Positions 1-8,592 are shown, counted from the stretch's first letter. The stretch is 34,835 nucleotides of DNA from an uncultured Prevotella sp. (GCA_946548085.1 CAMNPN010000013.1:1-34835); one strand, 5' to 3'. Numbers and translations are program-made. Notes: generated by a model not told the origin, from the sequence alone.

Positions 1-1
1 T

Positions 2-322
2 GCCAAGAACTATCTGAGCGAAAAAGAGGTTGATTCGTTGAACAGATTGAGCAATGCCTTCATCGACATTGCAGAGCAACGCGCAGAAGATCATATCCTG
101 ATGACAATGGCCGACTGGTCTGCTCTCCTGCAACGCTATATGGATTTGAACAATCGTCCATTGCTTCCAGATGCGGGCCATGTAACTCATGAGCAGGCGG
201 TAGAAAAAGCACTCACAGAATACGATAAGTTCCGCATCATTCAAGATCGAGAAATCATGAGCGACTTTGATAAGCAGTTGAAACTACTGTTTGATAACAA
301 AAAGCAAGACGGAAAGGAATGA
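2..322 (+). CDS. RhuM-family protein, C-terminal fragment (5' end outside window)
   Basis: The reading frame is open from base 2 to the TGA at 320-322, so this is the last 106 codons of a longer gene. The start of the fragment (AKNYLSEKEV) and the later stretch MTMADW, followed by YDKFRIIQDR and SDFDK, match what I remember of the C-terminal part of RhuM-family proteins (COG3943). RhuM was named in a Salmonella pathogenicity island, but its biochemical role is unclear. Relatives often sit in accessory or defence-rich DNA. An internal TTG at 38 could be taken for a start, but homology runs upstream of it, so it is not the real start. The gene ends just before a strong hairpin shared with dnaK. 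Family assignment is by recollection of the motif; function is unknown. Confidence 0.75.
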   Translation, partial: AKNYLSEKEVDSLNRLSNAFIDIAEQRAEDHILMTMADWSALLQRYMDLNNRPLLPDAGHVTHEQAVEKALTEYDKFRIIQDREIMSDFDKQLKLLFDNKKQDGKE

Positions 323-338
323 TATGTCCATAAAATGT

Positions 339-374
339 AAATAGCGTGTAACTCACTAGAGCTACACGCTATTT
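339..374. terminator. Bidirectional terminator between the RhuM-family gene and dnaK
   Basis: A perfect 12-bp inverted repeat (AAATAGCGTGTA at 339-350, its complement at 363-374) encloses a 12-nt loop. The arms end in A and T runs on both strands. It lies between two convergent stop codons (322 and 400), so it can end both transcripts. Confidence 0.85.
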
Positions 375-399
375 CGTTATGTCTTTGCCAGTCGGCGAA

Positions 400-2322
400 T
401 TACTTCACCTCCTCGAAGTCGGCGTCCTGGATATCCTCGGCCTTAGAGCCGCCGGCCTGCTGGCCTCCGGCTTGCTGACCACCGTTGAACTGGTCGCCGC
501 CGGGCTGTCCGGCTGCGCCGCCCTGCTGGTACATCTGCTGTGAGGCAGTCTGCCAAGCGTTGTTCAGGGCTGCGATGGCAGTGTCGATAGCATTGACGTC
601 ACCAGCCTTGTGGGCATCCTTCAGCTGCTGGAGGGCCTGTTCGATAGCAGGCTTCTTGTCTGCAGGAATCTTGTCACCAAGCTCGTTCAGCTGGTTCTCG
701 GTCTGGAAGATCATAGAGTCAGCCTGATTCAGTTTATCGACGCGCTCGCGCTCACGCTTATCGTTCTCGGCGTTCTGCTCAGCCTCGGCCTTCATGCGGT
801 TGATTTCATCCTGAGACAGACCAGACGAAGCCTCGATGCGGATGGCCTGCTCCTTACCTGTGGCCTTATCCTTAGCCGAAACCTTCAGGATACCGTTGGC
901 ATCGATGTCGAAGGTCACCTCGATCTGAGGAATACCACGACGAGCGGGAGCGATACCTGTCAGGTTGAACTGACCGATTGACTTGTTCTGAGCTGCCATC
1001 GGGCGCTCACCCTGCAGTACGTGGATAGTCACCTCTGTCTGGTTGTCGGCAGCGGTAGAGAACACCTCGCTCTTCTTGCAAGGAATAGTCGAGTTAGCCT
1101 CAATCAACTTGGTCATCACGCCACCCATGGTCTCGATACCCAGTGTCAGCGGGGTCACGTCGAGCAGCACGATGTCGCCTACGCCACCTTCCTTGTTCAG
1201 GATGGCACCCTGGATAGAGGCACCTACGGCCACCACCTCATCGGGGTTCACACCCTTTGAAGGCTCCTTGCCGAAGTAGTTCTTCACGAGGGTCTGCACA
1301 GCGGGGATACGGCTTGAACCACCTACGAGGATCACCTCATCGATATCGGCAGTTGTCAAGTGGGCATCAGCGATAGCCTTCTGACACGGAGCCAGACAAG
1401 CCTGGATCAGGTCGTGAGCCAGCTGCTCGAACTTGGCACGGGTCAGCGTCTTCACCAGGTGCTTAGGCACACCACCTACCGGCATGATGTAAGGCAGGTT
1501 GATCTCTGTAGAGGTAGAGCTCGACAGCTCAATCTTAGCCTTCTCGGCAGCCTCCTTCAGACGCTGCATGGCCATCGGGTCAGCCTTCAGGTCGGCACCC
1601 TCGTCGTTCTTGAACTCCTGCACGAGCCAGTCGATGATTACCTGGTCGAAGTCATCACCACCGAGGTGGGTATCACCGTTGGTAGAGAGCACCTCGAATA
1701 CACCACCGCCGAACTCCAGGATAGAGATATCGAACGTACCACCACCGAGGTCGAACACGGCGATCTTCATATCCTTGTTAGCTTTATCGACACCGTATGC
1801 CAAAGCGGCAGCTGTTGGCTCGTTGACGATACGCTTCACGTTGAGGCCTGCAATCTGACCAGCCTCCTTCGTAGCCTGACGCTGAGAGTCGGAGAAGTAG
1901 GCAGGCACGGTGATGACGGCGTCTGTCACCTCCTGTCCGAGGTAGTCCTCGGCGGTCTTCTTCATCTTCTGGAGCACCATAGCCGAAATCTCCTGCGGGG
2001 TGTACTTACGGCCATTGATGTCGACACGGGGGTAGCCGCCCTCGTTGACAACAGTATAGGGTACACGCGAGATTTCCTTCTCCGTCTGCTGCCAGTTCTC
2101 ACCCATGAAACGCTTGATACTGTAGACGGTGTTCTTCGGGTTGGTAATAGCCTGACGCTTGGCAGGGTCACCAATCTTACGCTCACCATTCTCAACGAAA
2201 CCAACGACAGAAGGCGTTGTACGCTTACCTTCGCTGTTGGCGATTACTACCGGCTCGTTGCCTTCGAATACGGCCACGCAGCTGTTTGTAGTTCCTAAGT
2301 CAATTCCAATAATCTTTCCCAT
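400..2322 (-). CDS. dnaK: Chaperone DnaK (Hsp70)
   Basis: Cytoplasmic ATP-dependent Hsp70 chaperone of 640 aa, the usual length. The nucleotide-binding domain starts with [10 protein letters not shown] (residues 5-14) and holds the second phosphate loop FDLGGGTFD. The substrate-binding domain follows, with [10 protein letters not shown] at its start. A Gly/Gln-rich linker leads to the acidic end DADFEEVK, close to the classic EEVD-like tail. The ATG at 2320-2322 gives the standard [10 protein letters not shown] start. The gene stands alone: no grpE or dnaJ is adjacent in this window. Upstream lies a full match to a sigma-54-type promoter rather than an obvious TAnnTTTG promoter. The terminator at 339-374 follows. 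The identification is certain. Confidence 0.99.
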   Translation of the reverse strand: MGKIIGIDLGTTNSCVAVFEGNEPVVIANSEGKRTTPSVVGFVENGERKIGDPAKRQAITNPKNTVYSIKRFMGENWQQTEKEISRVPYTVVNEGGYPRVDINGRKYTPQEISAMVLQKMKKTAEDYLGQEVTDAVITVPAYFSDSQRQATKEAGQIAGLNVKRIVNEPTAAALAYGVDKANKDMKIAVFDLGGGTFDISILEFGGGVFEVLSTNGDTHLGGDDFDQVIIDWLVQEFKNDEGADLKADPMAMQRLKEAAEKAKIELSSSTSTEINLPYIMPVGGVPKHLVKTLTRAKFEQLAHDLIQACLAPCQKAIADAHLTTADIDEVILVGGSSRIPAVQTLVKNYFGKEPSKGVNPDEVVAVGASIQGAILNKEGGVGDIVLLDVTPLTLGIETMGGVMTKLIEANSTIPCKKSEVFSTAADNQTEVTIHVLQGERPMAAQNKSIGQFNLTGIAPARRGIPQIEVTFDIDANGILKVSAKDKATGKEQAIRIEASSGLSQDEINRMKAEAEQNAENDKRERERVDKLNQADSMIFQTENQLNELGDKIPADKKPAIEQALQQLKDAHKAGDVNAIDTAIAALNNAWQTASQQMYQQGGAAGQPGGDQFNGGQQAGGQQAGGSKAEDIQDADFEEVK

Positions 2323-2382
2323 AATTCTTATTATTTTTAATTTATATTCATACCTAACGGATAAAAAATCCGAAATCGAGGA

Positions 2383-2398
2383 TGCAAACTGCGTGCCA
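2383..2398 (-). promoter_or_regulatory. Candidate sigma-54 (-24/-12) promoter of dnaK
   Basis: On the minus strand the bases read TGGCACGCAGTTTGCA, which fits the sigma-54 consensus TGGCACG-N4-TTGCW at every defined base and with correct GG-to-GC spacing. Transcription would start near 2372, giving a leader of about 50 nt before the dnaK ATG at 2322. No good TAnnTTTG element with a -33 TTTG was seen for dnaK. Whether this strain has rpoN cannot be told from the window. Confidence 0.6.
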
Positions 2399-2445
2399 AA
2401 ATGGCCTTCATTAAAAAAAATAGTCTTGTTTACGTCATTTTGGCA
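2394..2445. repeat. 10-bp inverted repeat in the dnaK / secreted-protein divergent region
   Basis: TGCCAAAATG (2394-2403) and its exact complement CATTTTGGCA (2436-2445) are 32 bp apart. The left arm overlaps the -24 box of the sigma-54-like dnaK promoter. The right arm sits just upstream of the -33 box of the plus-strand promoter. This placement would suit a regulator acting on both genes, but could also reflect two outward-facing copies of one promoter half. Confidence 0.5.
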
Positions 2446-2452
2446 TAAATTA

Positions 2453-2484
2453 TTTTGTTATATTTCAAATTTGTGCTATCTTTG
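2453..2484 (+). promoter_or_regulatory. Bacteroidetes-type promoter of the 2519 gene
   Basis: TTTTG at 2453-2457, a 19-bp gap, then TATCTTTG at 2477-2484 fits the Bacteroidetes vegetative promoter (TTTG, 19-21 bp, TAnnTTTG). The predicted start of transcription is near 2490, about 29 nt before the ATG. Confidence 0.75.
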
Positions 2485-2518
2485 CACTCAGAATTCTTTA
2501 TTTTAACGATCGTAAGTA

Positions 2519-3946
2519 ATGAAAAAAGCTTTTTTGACTACTTGTGTGGCATTCCTCTTTCTGACAGCCACCGCTCAGGAGAATTCATATATAGTGAAGA
2601 CTCGTGGTGCAAAAAAGAAAGCACAATTGGAGTTGGCTGGTGATTCCCTCCTTAACCAGGAAGAGGAGACAGCCCGTGATTTCGTCAGTGAGAATTTTAA
2701 GTTCTACAGTTTGTGCGACTGGCAGGAGGGCATGAAGTTCATGGTGATGCCAGAGAAGTACGACTTGGTTGTGAAGACTTTTGCCGACGCTGCTACAGGC
2801 AAGGAAGTGAGCAGTATGTCGCTTCGTCACAAGATAATGATCTATAAGGGTCATAGTGAGAGCTCTGACGGTCATCATCGTGTCAATTTCTATTGTCCTG
2901 ACAACGATAAGGACTATTATTACGAAATACCCAGCGGTACGTTCGATGACTATTGCTATAACAAGTTGGGAGTCCCGACATTGGCATATCTCGGTGATGT
3001 GGATATAGCCCGTGAGAAGCTGATGGGTAAGACAGTATATACGAAGACCCAGTACTATCGTGTCGATACGGAATATGATGGAGACGGCTTCCAGGATGTG
3101 ACCGTCGATAAAGATATGGAGGTGAAAGTCGTGGCCGTAGGTGTTGGTACCCGCAGTTACCCAGTGAAAATTATTGTTGAGGACAGGAATGGTAATGAGT
3201 TCTTCCAGAATGTAGCGATATCGAAGACCAACAGCGGTATGCGTGATGATGAGTTCATTATGGACAATGCAAAATACCTGTTTAAGAATTCCTTCGAGCT
3301 GGTGGATGACATTATGGCAGTCAACAGCTATAACTACAGAGCATATATTGGCAGAGTTGTACATACCAAGGCCAAGGTTTCTATGATGAACGAAGCTACA
3401 AAGAAGAACCAGAATATTCCGCGTATGATAGGTTTCCAGATAGAGGATATCAATCCGCATAAGAATGATACGAAGTTCACCGTGAAATTCAAGCATATGA
3501 TCCTGGGTACCTATTTCTATAAGGACGTGACGCTTGATCAGAAGAGCATCTCCGGCACGTCGAAGGATTTCGAGAAAGAGCCCGACGATTATTTCTCAGC
3601 CCTCTTTGCTCCTGGTCCTGGCCGGAATATTCAGACTACGGAGGGTAGCCGTGGTATGATCCGAATGGGACATGTCAGTGTGGGCTTTACCGAGGATGAG
3701 GTGATGCTGGCCGCTGGTGAGCCTGATGAAGAGAAGCCGGGAGAGAACGGCAGGTATACGTGGATTTTCAAGCGCTCGAACAATAAGTTGCTGTGTGTGG
3801 ATTTCAACGGATCGCGTATAGTAGAGAAATATTATACCAAGGATGGTCCGAAGAAGGCAAGGAAGGCAACTGGCAAGCGCAGGACTACGGCGAAGAAGCG
3901 TAGTTCCTCCGCAGGCTGGCAGAGTGGAAAAGGTACTCCACTATAA
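2519..3946 (+). CDS. Secreted protein of unknown function with a C-terminal BamE/SmpA-like region
   Basis: A 475-aa protein starting with a Sec signal peptide (residues 1 to about 20, ending in LTATAQ), so it is likely periplasmic or surface-located. I do not recognise the large middle part (about 30-370), which is mixed alpha/beta in appearance, rich in Tyr, Asp and Lys, with no catalytic motif I can name. Residues about 375-445 resemble the small BamE/SmpA fold: a glycine, then a TEDEV helix, GEPDE, a W-x-F strand, and CVDFNGSRIVEKYY. This pattern appears in many lipoproteins and assembly factors. The last 30 residues are strongly basic (KKARK, KRRTTAKKR). There is no lipobox. It has its own promoter (2453-2484) and terminator (3977-4009), so it is a single-gene unit. 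Confidence 0.8.
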   Translation: MKKAFLTTCVAFLFLTATAQENSYIVKTRGAKKKAQLELAGDSLLNQEEETARDFVSENFKFYSLCDWQEGMKFMVMPEKYDLVVKTFADAATGKEVSSMSLRHKIMIYKGHSESSDGHHRVNFYCPDNDKDYYYEIPSGTFDDYCYNKLGVPTLAYLGDVDIAREKLMGKTVYTKTQYYRVDTEYDGDGFQDVTVDKDMEVKVVAVGVGTRSYPVKIIVEDRNGNEFFQNVAISKTNSGMRDDEFIMDNAKYLFKNSFELVDDIMAVNSYNYRAYIGRVVHTKAKVSMMNEATKKNQNIPRMIGFQIEDINPHKNDTKFTVKFKHMILGTYFYKDVTLDQKSISGTSKDFEKEPDDYFSALFAPGPGRNIQTTEGSRGMIRMGHVSVGFTEDEVMLAAGEPDEEKPGENGRYTWIFKRSNNKLLCVDFNGSRIVEKYYTKDGPKKARKATGKRRTTAKKRSSSAGWQSGKGTPL

Positions 3947-3976
3947 GACATACTGACAGATTGTCACCCTTTAATA

Positions 3977-4009
3977 AAAGCCGCTCCTCATTGCTGGGGA
4001 GCGGCTTTT
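3977..4009. terminator. Bidirectional terminator between the 2519 gene and recA
   Basis: AAAAGCCGCTCC (3977-3988) pairs exactly with GGAGCGGCTTTT (3998-4009), giving a GC-rich stem with A and T runs on each side. It lies between convergent stop codons at 3946 and 4037 and suits both strands. Confidence 0.9.
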
Positions 4010-4036
4010 AACTGTCTCATTGACATGATTGGAATG

Positions 4037-5065
4037 TTAGTTCCTCTCTGCAAGGGCTTGCATGATCTTTGCCTCGATTTCGTCGCAGAGTTCGGGGTTA
4101 TCCTGCAGTATTGCCTTCGTGGCATCACGGCCTTGAGCGAGCTTCGACTCTCCGTAGGCGAACCATGAACCGCTCTTCTTGATGATCTCGCACTCCACAC
4201 CCAGGTCGACAAGCTCACCAATTTTTGAGATACCCTCGCCGAAAGTAATCTCGAATTCTGCCTTGCGGAACGGGGGAGCCACCTTGTTCTTGACAACTTT
4301 CACTCGTACCTGATTACCAATGGGCTGGTCACCCTCCTTCAGCGTAGCCACCTTGCGGATGTCCAGACGGACAGAAGCATAGAACTTCAGGGCATTTCCG
4401 CCCGTGGTAGTCTCGGGGTTACCAAACATCACGCCGATTTTCTCGCGCAACTGGTTGATGAAGATACAGGTGGTATTTGTCTTGGAGATCGTGGAGGTGA
4501 GCTTGCGCAGGGCCTGGCTCATGAGACGAGCCTGCAAGCCTACTGCAGAGTCGCCCATGTCGCCCTCGATCTCCTTCTTCGGTGTCAGCGCAGCCACAGA
4601 GTCGATGACGATGATGTCGATGGCGCTGCTTCGTATCAGTTGGTCGGCAATCTCCAGGGCTTGCTCGCCATTGTCTGGTTGGGAGATATAGAGGTTGTCG
4701 ATGTCAACTCCAAGATGTTCTGCATAGAATCGGTCGAAGGCATGCTCTGCGTCGATGAAGGCAGCAATGCCGCCAGCTTTCTGGGCCTCTGCGATGGCAT
4801 GGATGGCCAGCGTGGTCTTACCAGATGACTCAGGACCGAAGATCTCGATGATGCGACCTTTGGGGTAGCCGCCTACTCCAAGGGCGGCATTCAGACCGAT
4901 GCTGCCAGTGGGAATCACGTCAACGTTCTCTATCTTCTCTTCACCCATACGCATGATGGCTCCCTTGCCGAAGTCTTTCTCGATTTTCGACATTGCAGCC
5001 TGTAAGGCCTTAAGTTTCTCCTGTTGCGGGGTCAGTTGCTCCGCTGATTCTGCTTTCTTTGCCAT
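4037..5065 (-). CDS. recA: Recombinase RecA
   Basis: Cytoplasmic DNA strand-exchange ATPase used in homologous recombination and SOS signalling; 342 aa, normal length. The Walker A motif GPESSGKT is at residues 77-84. The core also shows the Walker B strand [31 protein letters not shown] (L2 region; in the standard position) and the C-terminal domain. The ATG at 5063-5065 gives the expected MAKKAE start. It is the last gene of a three-gene unit, 28 nt behind the dehydrogenase stop at 5094, with no promoter visible in that gap. No LexA-like palindrome was seen upstream. Confidence 0.98.
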   Translation of the reverse strand: MAKKAESAEQLTPQQEKLKALQAAMSKIEKDFGKGAIMRMGEEKIENVDVIPTGSIGLNAALGVGGYPKGRIIEIFGPESSGKTTLAIHAIAEAQKAGGIAAFIDAEHAFDRFYAEHLGVDIDNLYISQPDNGEQALEIADQLIRSSAIDIIVIDSVAALTPKKEIEGDMGDSAVGLQARLMSQALRKLTSTISKTNTTCIFINQLREKIGVMFGNPETTTGGNALKFYASVRLDIRKVATLKEGDQPIGNQVRVKVVKNKVAPPFRKAEFEITFGEGISKIGELVDLGVECEIIKKSGSWFAYGESKLAQGRDATKAILQDNPELCDEIEAKIMQALAERN

Positions 5066-5093
5066 AGTTCTTTTTAAATTTAAGTGTTAATAA

Positions 5094-6362
5094 TTATAGT
5101 TCGAGGTCGCCGTCGAACACTTCGTGCCAAGGCAGACCTTGTTTATTCAGTTGCTCCATGAACGGGTCTGGGTCGAAGTCCTCCACGTTCCATACGCCGG
5201 GCTTCTTCCAGATGCCCTTGACAAACATCATGGCACCGATCATTGCCGGTACGCCAGTGGTATAGCTCACGCCCTGCATGCCAGTCTCCTTGTATGCCTC
5301 CTGGTGCTTGCAGTTGTTGTAGACGTAGTACGTGCGCTCCTTGCCGTCCTTGATGCCACGGATGCGGCAACCGATGCTGGTCTCGCCCTCGTAGTTCTCA
5401 CCGAGATCCTGTGGGTTGGGTAGTACGGCTTTCAGGAACTGCAGGGGCACAATCTTCACCTTTGCCGTCTTGCCGCTGCCGTCAGCCAGCGGAGCCTCAT
5501 ATTCGATCTCGTCGATACGGCTCATGCCAATGTTCTGGATTACCTCGAGGTGTTTCAGATACTGTTCGCCGAAGGTCATCCAGAAGCGGCCTTGCTTGAT
5601 GGTGGGATAGTTCTTTACCAACGACTCCAGCTCCTCGTGGTGCAGCAGGTATGACTCTCGTGGTCCGATGTTTGGGTAGGTGAGAGGCTTGTGTATCTCC
5701 AGCGGCTCTGTCTCAATCCACTGCCCATCCTTGTAGTAGAGTCCCTTCTGGGTAATCTCACGGATATTAATTTCTGGATTGAAGTTTGTGGCGAAGGCAT
5801 GGTGATGGTCTCCGGCGTTGCAGTCTACGATGTCGAGATAGTGTATCTCGTCGAAATGGTGCTTGGCAGCGTATGCAGTATATACGCCACTGACGCCAGG
5901 GTCGAAGCCGCAGCCAAGAATAGCGGTGAGGCCGGCCTGCTCGAAACGGTCCTTGTAGGCCCACTGCCATGAGTATTCGAAATGCGCCTCGTCTTTCGGC
6001 TCATAGTTGGCCGTGTCGAGGTAGTTACAGCCACAGGCCAGACAGGCGTCCATAATCGTAAGGTCCTGATAGGGTAGGGCGAGGTTGATTACCAAATCTG
6101 GTTTGTAGTCGGAGAAGAGCGCTTTCAGCTGCTCCACATCGTCGGCATCAACCTGAGCTGTTTGGATATTAAGTGACGATTGAAGAGTGAAGCGTGAAGA
6201 ATCTTCTGCCGCTTTCTTTTTGATTGCCTTCACGATCGCATCGCATTTCTCTTTGCGGCGGCTGGCAATCATAAAGTCGGTAAACACATCTGCATTCTGT
6301 GCGATTTTGAATGCTGCCACCGTTGCAACGCCTCCGGCGCCAATCATTAGTACTTTTGCCAT
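5094..6362 (-). CDS. Saccharopine dehydrogenase family: carboxynorspermidine / carboxyspermidine dehydrogenase
   Basis: A 422-aa enzyme. The N-terminal Rossmann motif GAGGVA (residues 8-13) follows a short strand (KVLMIGAGG), and a basic SRRKEK stretch after the second strand suggests NADP(H) use. The length and features such as NYLDTANYEPKDEAHFEY and GCGFDPGVSG are those of the carboxynorspermidine synthase group. In Bacteroides relatives this enzyme joins putrescine to aspartate semialdehyde to make carboxyspermidine, on the way to spermidine. The partner decarboxylase is not in this window. It lies between the DUF6621-like gene (4 nt upstream) and recA (28 nt downstream). Lysine-pathway saccharopine dehydrogenase is the alternative but less likely reading. 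Confidence 0.88.
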   Translation of the reverse strand: MAKVLMIGAGGVATVAAFKIAQNADVFTDFMIASRRKEKCDAIVKAIKKKAAEDSSRFTLQSSLNIQTAQVDADDVEQLKALFSDYKPDLVINLALPYQDLTIMDACLACGCNYLDTANYEPKDEAHFEYSWQWAYKDRFEQAGLTAILGCGFDPGVSGVYTAYAAKHHFDEIHYLDIVDCNAGDHHHAFATNFNPEINIREITQKGLYYKDGQWIETEPLEIHKPLTYPNIGPRESYLLHHEELESLVKNYPTIKQGRFWMTFGEQYLKHLEVIQNIGMSRIDEIEYEAPLADGSGKTAKVKIVPLQFLKAVLPNPQDLGENYEGETSIGCRIRGIKDGKERTYYVYNNCKHQEAYKETGMQGVSYTTGVPAMIGAMMFVKGIWKKPGVWNVEDFDPDPFMEQLNKQGLPWHEVFDGDLEL

Positions 6363-6366
6363 ATTG

Positions 6367-6981
6367 CTAATTCATTTTGTTGTTAATCTCTTCTGACTTG
6401 ATTCTTAGGGCGGCCATCAGCGAGTAGCCAAGTATTTCCTGCCGGAAATTCCCACCAGGCATGGGCTGCATGGCGAAGACGGTGATACGCTTGTCATCGT
6501 CGTCGAGGCGATTGAGGGTCTCGCGTACCTTATTATATATATAGTAGTCCTCAGCGTTGGGGACAACCATTACACGCTTTACTTCGGGCTGTGACGTGAT
6601 GAGTTGCAGGGCATCTACGAAGAAATCGCCATGACTTACAATCTCCTCTTCGGTGGTATAAGCGTCAAGGATAAATTCGCCGAGATGATCCTTGAAAGCC
6701 TTGGCGGAGAGCTCTGTGGCAAAGTCTGACGGTGTGAAATTATCCATGTGTTGCTTGCCCCTGGAGTGGATGAGCACCACTTGTGTCTGGTTCTCTCCTG
6801 GGCGTAAGCCACCGTCGAGGGCAATGCAGTCTACCCACAGTGCCGTGCTGGCCTTTGGGATCTGGCGGCCCAGCATCCGCTCGAAGTTCACAATGAGGTT
6901 GAACACAACCTTGTCGACGTAGTCTGCATCGACCAGAATCACGTTCTTACTCCATTTTGCCTCTTGTTTGTTGTCGTTCAT
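6367..6981 (-). CDS. Conserved Bacteroidales protein, DUF6621-like, function unknown
   Basis: A 204-aa soluble protein with no signal peptide or membrane segment. It begins with NVILVDADYVDKV, followed by a short helix, then WVDCIALDGG, TQVVLIH, and a late VMVVPNAEDYYIYNKVRE. The alternating strands and helices and early acidic DAD suggest a Rossmann-like or PIN/NYN-like fold, but this is only a guess from sequence layout. I associate it with the DUF6621 family from memory, not from a search. It is the first gene of the operon with the dehydrogenase and recA. Its promoter lies so close that the mRNA would have almost no leader. Confidence 0.7.
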   Translation of the reverse strand: MNDNKQEAKWSKNVILVDADYVDKVVFNLIVNFERMLGRQIPKASTALWVDCIALDGGLRPGENQTQVVLIHSRGKQHMDNFTPSDFATELSAKAFKDHLGEFILDAYTTEEEIVSHGDFFVDALQLITSQPEVKRVMVVPNAEDYYIYNKVRETLNRLDDDDKRITVFAMQPMPGGNFRQEILGYSLMAALRIKSEEINNKMN

Positions 6982-6991
6982 ATCTGAGGTG

Positions 6992-7023
6992 CAAATATAC
7001 GAAGATTTCCCCGAATGCCCAAA
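6992..7023 (-). promoter_or_regulatory. Promoter of the DUF6621-like / dehydrogenase / recA operon
   Basis: On the minus strand, TTTG (7023-7020), a 20-bp gap and TATATTTG (6999-6992) match the Bacteroidetes promoter exactly. The -7 box ends only 10 bases before the start codon at 6981, so the transcript leader would be about 4-8 nt. Confidence 0.75.
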
Positions 7024-7093
7024 CTTTTTGCCGCGTTTTGTCTGTCGTTTAACTTTTTTCCCCGTTTGCTTTCTTTATTTCGCTTCTTTTTCT

Positions 7094-7101
7094 TACCTTT
7101 G
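7094..7101 (+). promoter_or_regulatory. -7 box of nhaD
   Basis: TACCTTTG at 7094-7101 is a consensus -7 element 38 bp before the nhaD ATG. The nearest TTTG upstream (7065-7068) is 25 bp away, longer than the usual 19-21, so the -33 part is weak or absent. Confidence 0.6.
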
Positions 7102-7139
7102 CAGGCAATTTACTAACAATTTAATAACTCAGATTCAAA

Positions 7140-8498
7140 ATGTCAACATTAACGATTGCAATCGTCATCGTCTTCTGTATCGGCTATCTCTGCATAGCCC
7201 TTGAGAGCCTGACGAAGATTAACAAGGCGGCCATCGCGCTGCTGATGTTTGTGGCTACCTGGACGCTCTTCATGATGGCTCCGGAGGCTTACCTGCCTGC
7301 TGCCATAGGCGACCTGAAGGCCGCTGTGGTAGGCTCCGAGATAGAGCGTCACCTGGGCTCTACGGCCACGACGCTCTTCTTCCTGATGGGAGCCATGACC
7401 ATCGTGGAACTGGTGGACCAGAACGGTGGCTTCAACTTTGTGCGCGACACGCTGAAGACCAAGTCGAAGCGGGCGCTGCTGTGGCGCATCGCCTTCATGA
7501 CCTTCATCCTGTCGGCCATCCTCGACAACCTGACCACCTCGATCGTGATGATCATGATCCTGCGCAAACTGGTCAGCGACCACAAGGACCGCATCATCTA
7601 CGCCTCGCTCGTCATCATCGCGGCCAACTCGGGCGGCGCCTTCTCGCCGATCGGCGACGTGACGACCATCATGCTCTGGAACAAGGGCGTGATCACGGCA
7701 GCGGGCGTCATCATGGAGATCTTCATCCCCTCGCTCGTGTCGATGGTCATTCCTGCCTATATCCTCTCGCTCTCACTGAAGGGCGAACTGGCAGCGCCGC
7801 AGGAGACGGTGGTGCTGGAGGAGTCTGACAGCCTGAGCGAAGGCCAGCGCAAGGCGATCTTCTTCCTCGGCGTGGGCGGCCTGATCTTCGTGCCTATCTT
7901 CAAGACGATCACCCATCTGCCGCCGTTTGTGGGCATCCTGCTCGTGCTCGGCGTGCTGTGGACGGTGACGGAGATCTTCTATGTCAGCATCCATCAGGAG
8001 AGTGAGGACACGGCCGACAACCGTGGCACCCAGAAACGCGTGTCGAAGATGCTGTCGCGCATCGACATGGACACGATCCTCTTCTTCCTGGGCATCCTCA
8101 TGGCTGTGGGCTGTCTGGAGACGATCGGTGTGCTGACGATGCTGGGCGAGAACCTCAATGTGTGGTTCAACGGCAATCACTACCTCATTACAGGCATCAT
8201 CGGCGTGCTCTCTTCGATTGTCGACAATGTGCCCCTCGTGGCTGGCTGCATGGGTATGTATCCCGTTGAGGCTGCCGGCGACATGGCCGTCGACGGCATC
8301 TTCTGGCAGTTGCTGGCCTATTGTGCCGGCGTGGGCGGCTCGATGCTCATCATTGGCTCTGCCGCCGGCGTGGTGGTCATGGGTCTGGAGAAGATCACGT
8401 TCGGCTGGTATATGAAGAAGATCACGTGGGTGGCCTTCGCCGGCTACCTCGCTGGTATCGTCTGCTACTGGGCCCTGCGCACGTTCATCTTCGCCTGA
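7140..8498 (+). CDS. nhaD: NhaD-type Na+/H+ antiporter
   Basis: A 452-aa inner-membrane protein with about a dozen hydrophobic segments. It exports sodium in exchange for protons, supporting pH and salt balance. NhaD/ArsB-type features are visible: the polar-in-membrane stretch SAILDNLTTSIVMI, then ANSGGAFSPIGDVTT, and a second inverted copy late in the protein with SSIVDNVPLVAG and GVGGSMLIIGSAAG. The pair of D-N-(L/V)-(T/P) motifs is typical of this superfamily. The ATG follows the promoter box at 7094-7101. Third codon positions are much richer in G and C than in the 2519 gene, for example runs of CTG and ATC. It stands alone and ends at a strong terminator. Confidence 0.93.
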   Translation: MSTLTIAIVIVFCIGYLCIALESLTKINKAAIALLMFVATWTLFMMAPEAYLPAAIGDLKAAVVGSEIERHLGSTATTLFFLMGAMTIVELVDQNGGFNFVRDTLKTKSKRALLWRIAFMTFILSAILDNLTTSIVMIMILRKLVSDHKDRIIYASLVIIAANSGGAFSPIGDVTTIMLWNKGVITAAGVIMEIFIPSLVSMVIPAYILSLSLKGELAAPQETVVLEESDSLSEGQRKAIFFLGVGGLIFVPIFKTITHLPPFVGILLVLGVLWTVTEIFYVSIHQESEDTADNRGTQKRVSKMLSRIDMDTILFFLGILMAVGCLETIGVLTMLGENLNVWFNGNHYLITGIIGVLSSIVDNVPLVAGCMGMYPVEAAGDMAVDGIFWQLLAYCAGVGGSMLIIGSAAGVVVMGLEKITFGWYMKKITWVAFAGYLAGIVCYWALRTFIFA

Positions 8499-8519
8499 TG
8501 GCAGGCAGGTATATCGAAT

Positions 8520-8553
8520 AAGGAGGCTCGCCGCTGGACCGGCGAGCCTCCTT
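8520..8553. terminator. Bidirectional terminator between nhaD and kinase A
   Basis: AAGGAGGCTCGCCG (8520-8533) pairs perfectly over 14 bp with 8540-8553 around a 6-nt loop, and TTTTCTG follows on the plus strand. It lies between convergent stops at 8498 and 8593. On the minus strand the tract after the stem is less T-rich, but the stem is strong. Confidence 0.88.
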
Positions 8554-8592
8554 TTCTGTTTGTATGCCTCTCTCAGGGGCTTCGTGTTGTTC

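Noticed and set aside
38..40. TTG at 38 as the true start of the first gene
   Set aside because: The RhuM-like sequence (AKNYLSEKEV) continues upstream to the window edge, so the gene is cut and starts outside.
1360..2298. Long plus-strand open frame opposite dnaK
   Set aside because: It is antisense to a certain gene, its translation is rich in Leu, Val, Arg and His as expected of a shadow frame, and it has no promoter or recognisable motif.
2441..2457. Plus-strand sigma-54 promoter for the 2519 gene
   Set aside because: TGGCA is present, but the bases at the -12 position are TTT and not GC; the TTTTG-N19-TATCTTTG promoter explains the gene better.
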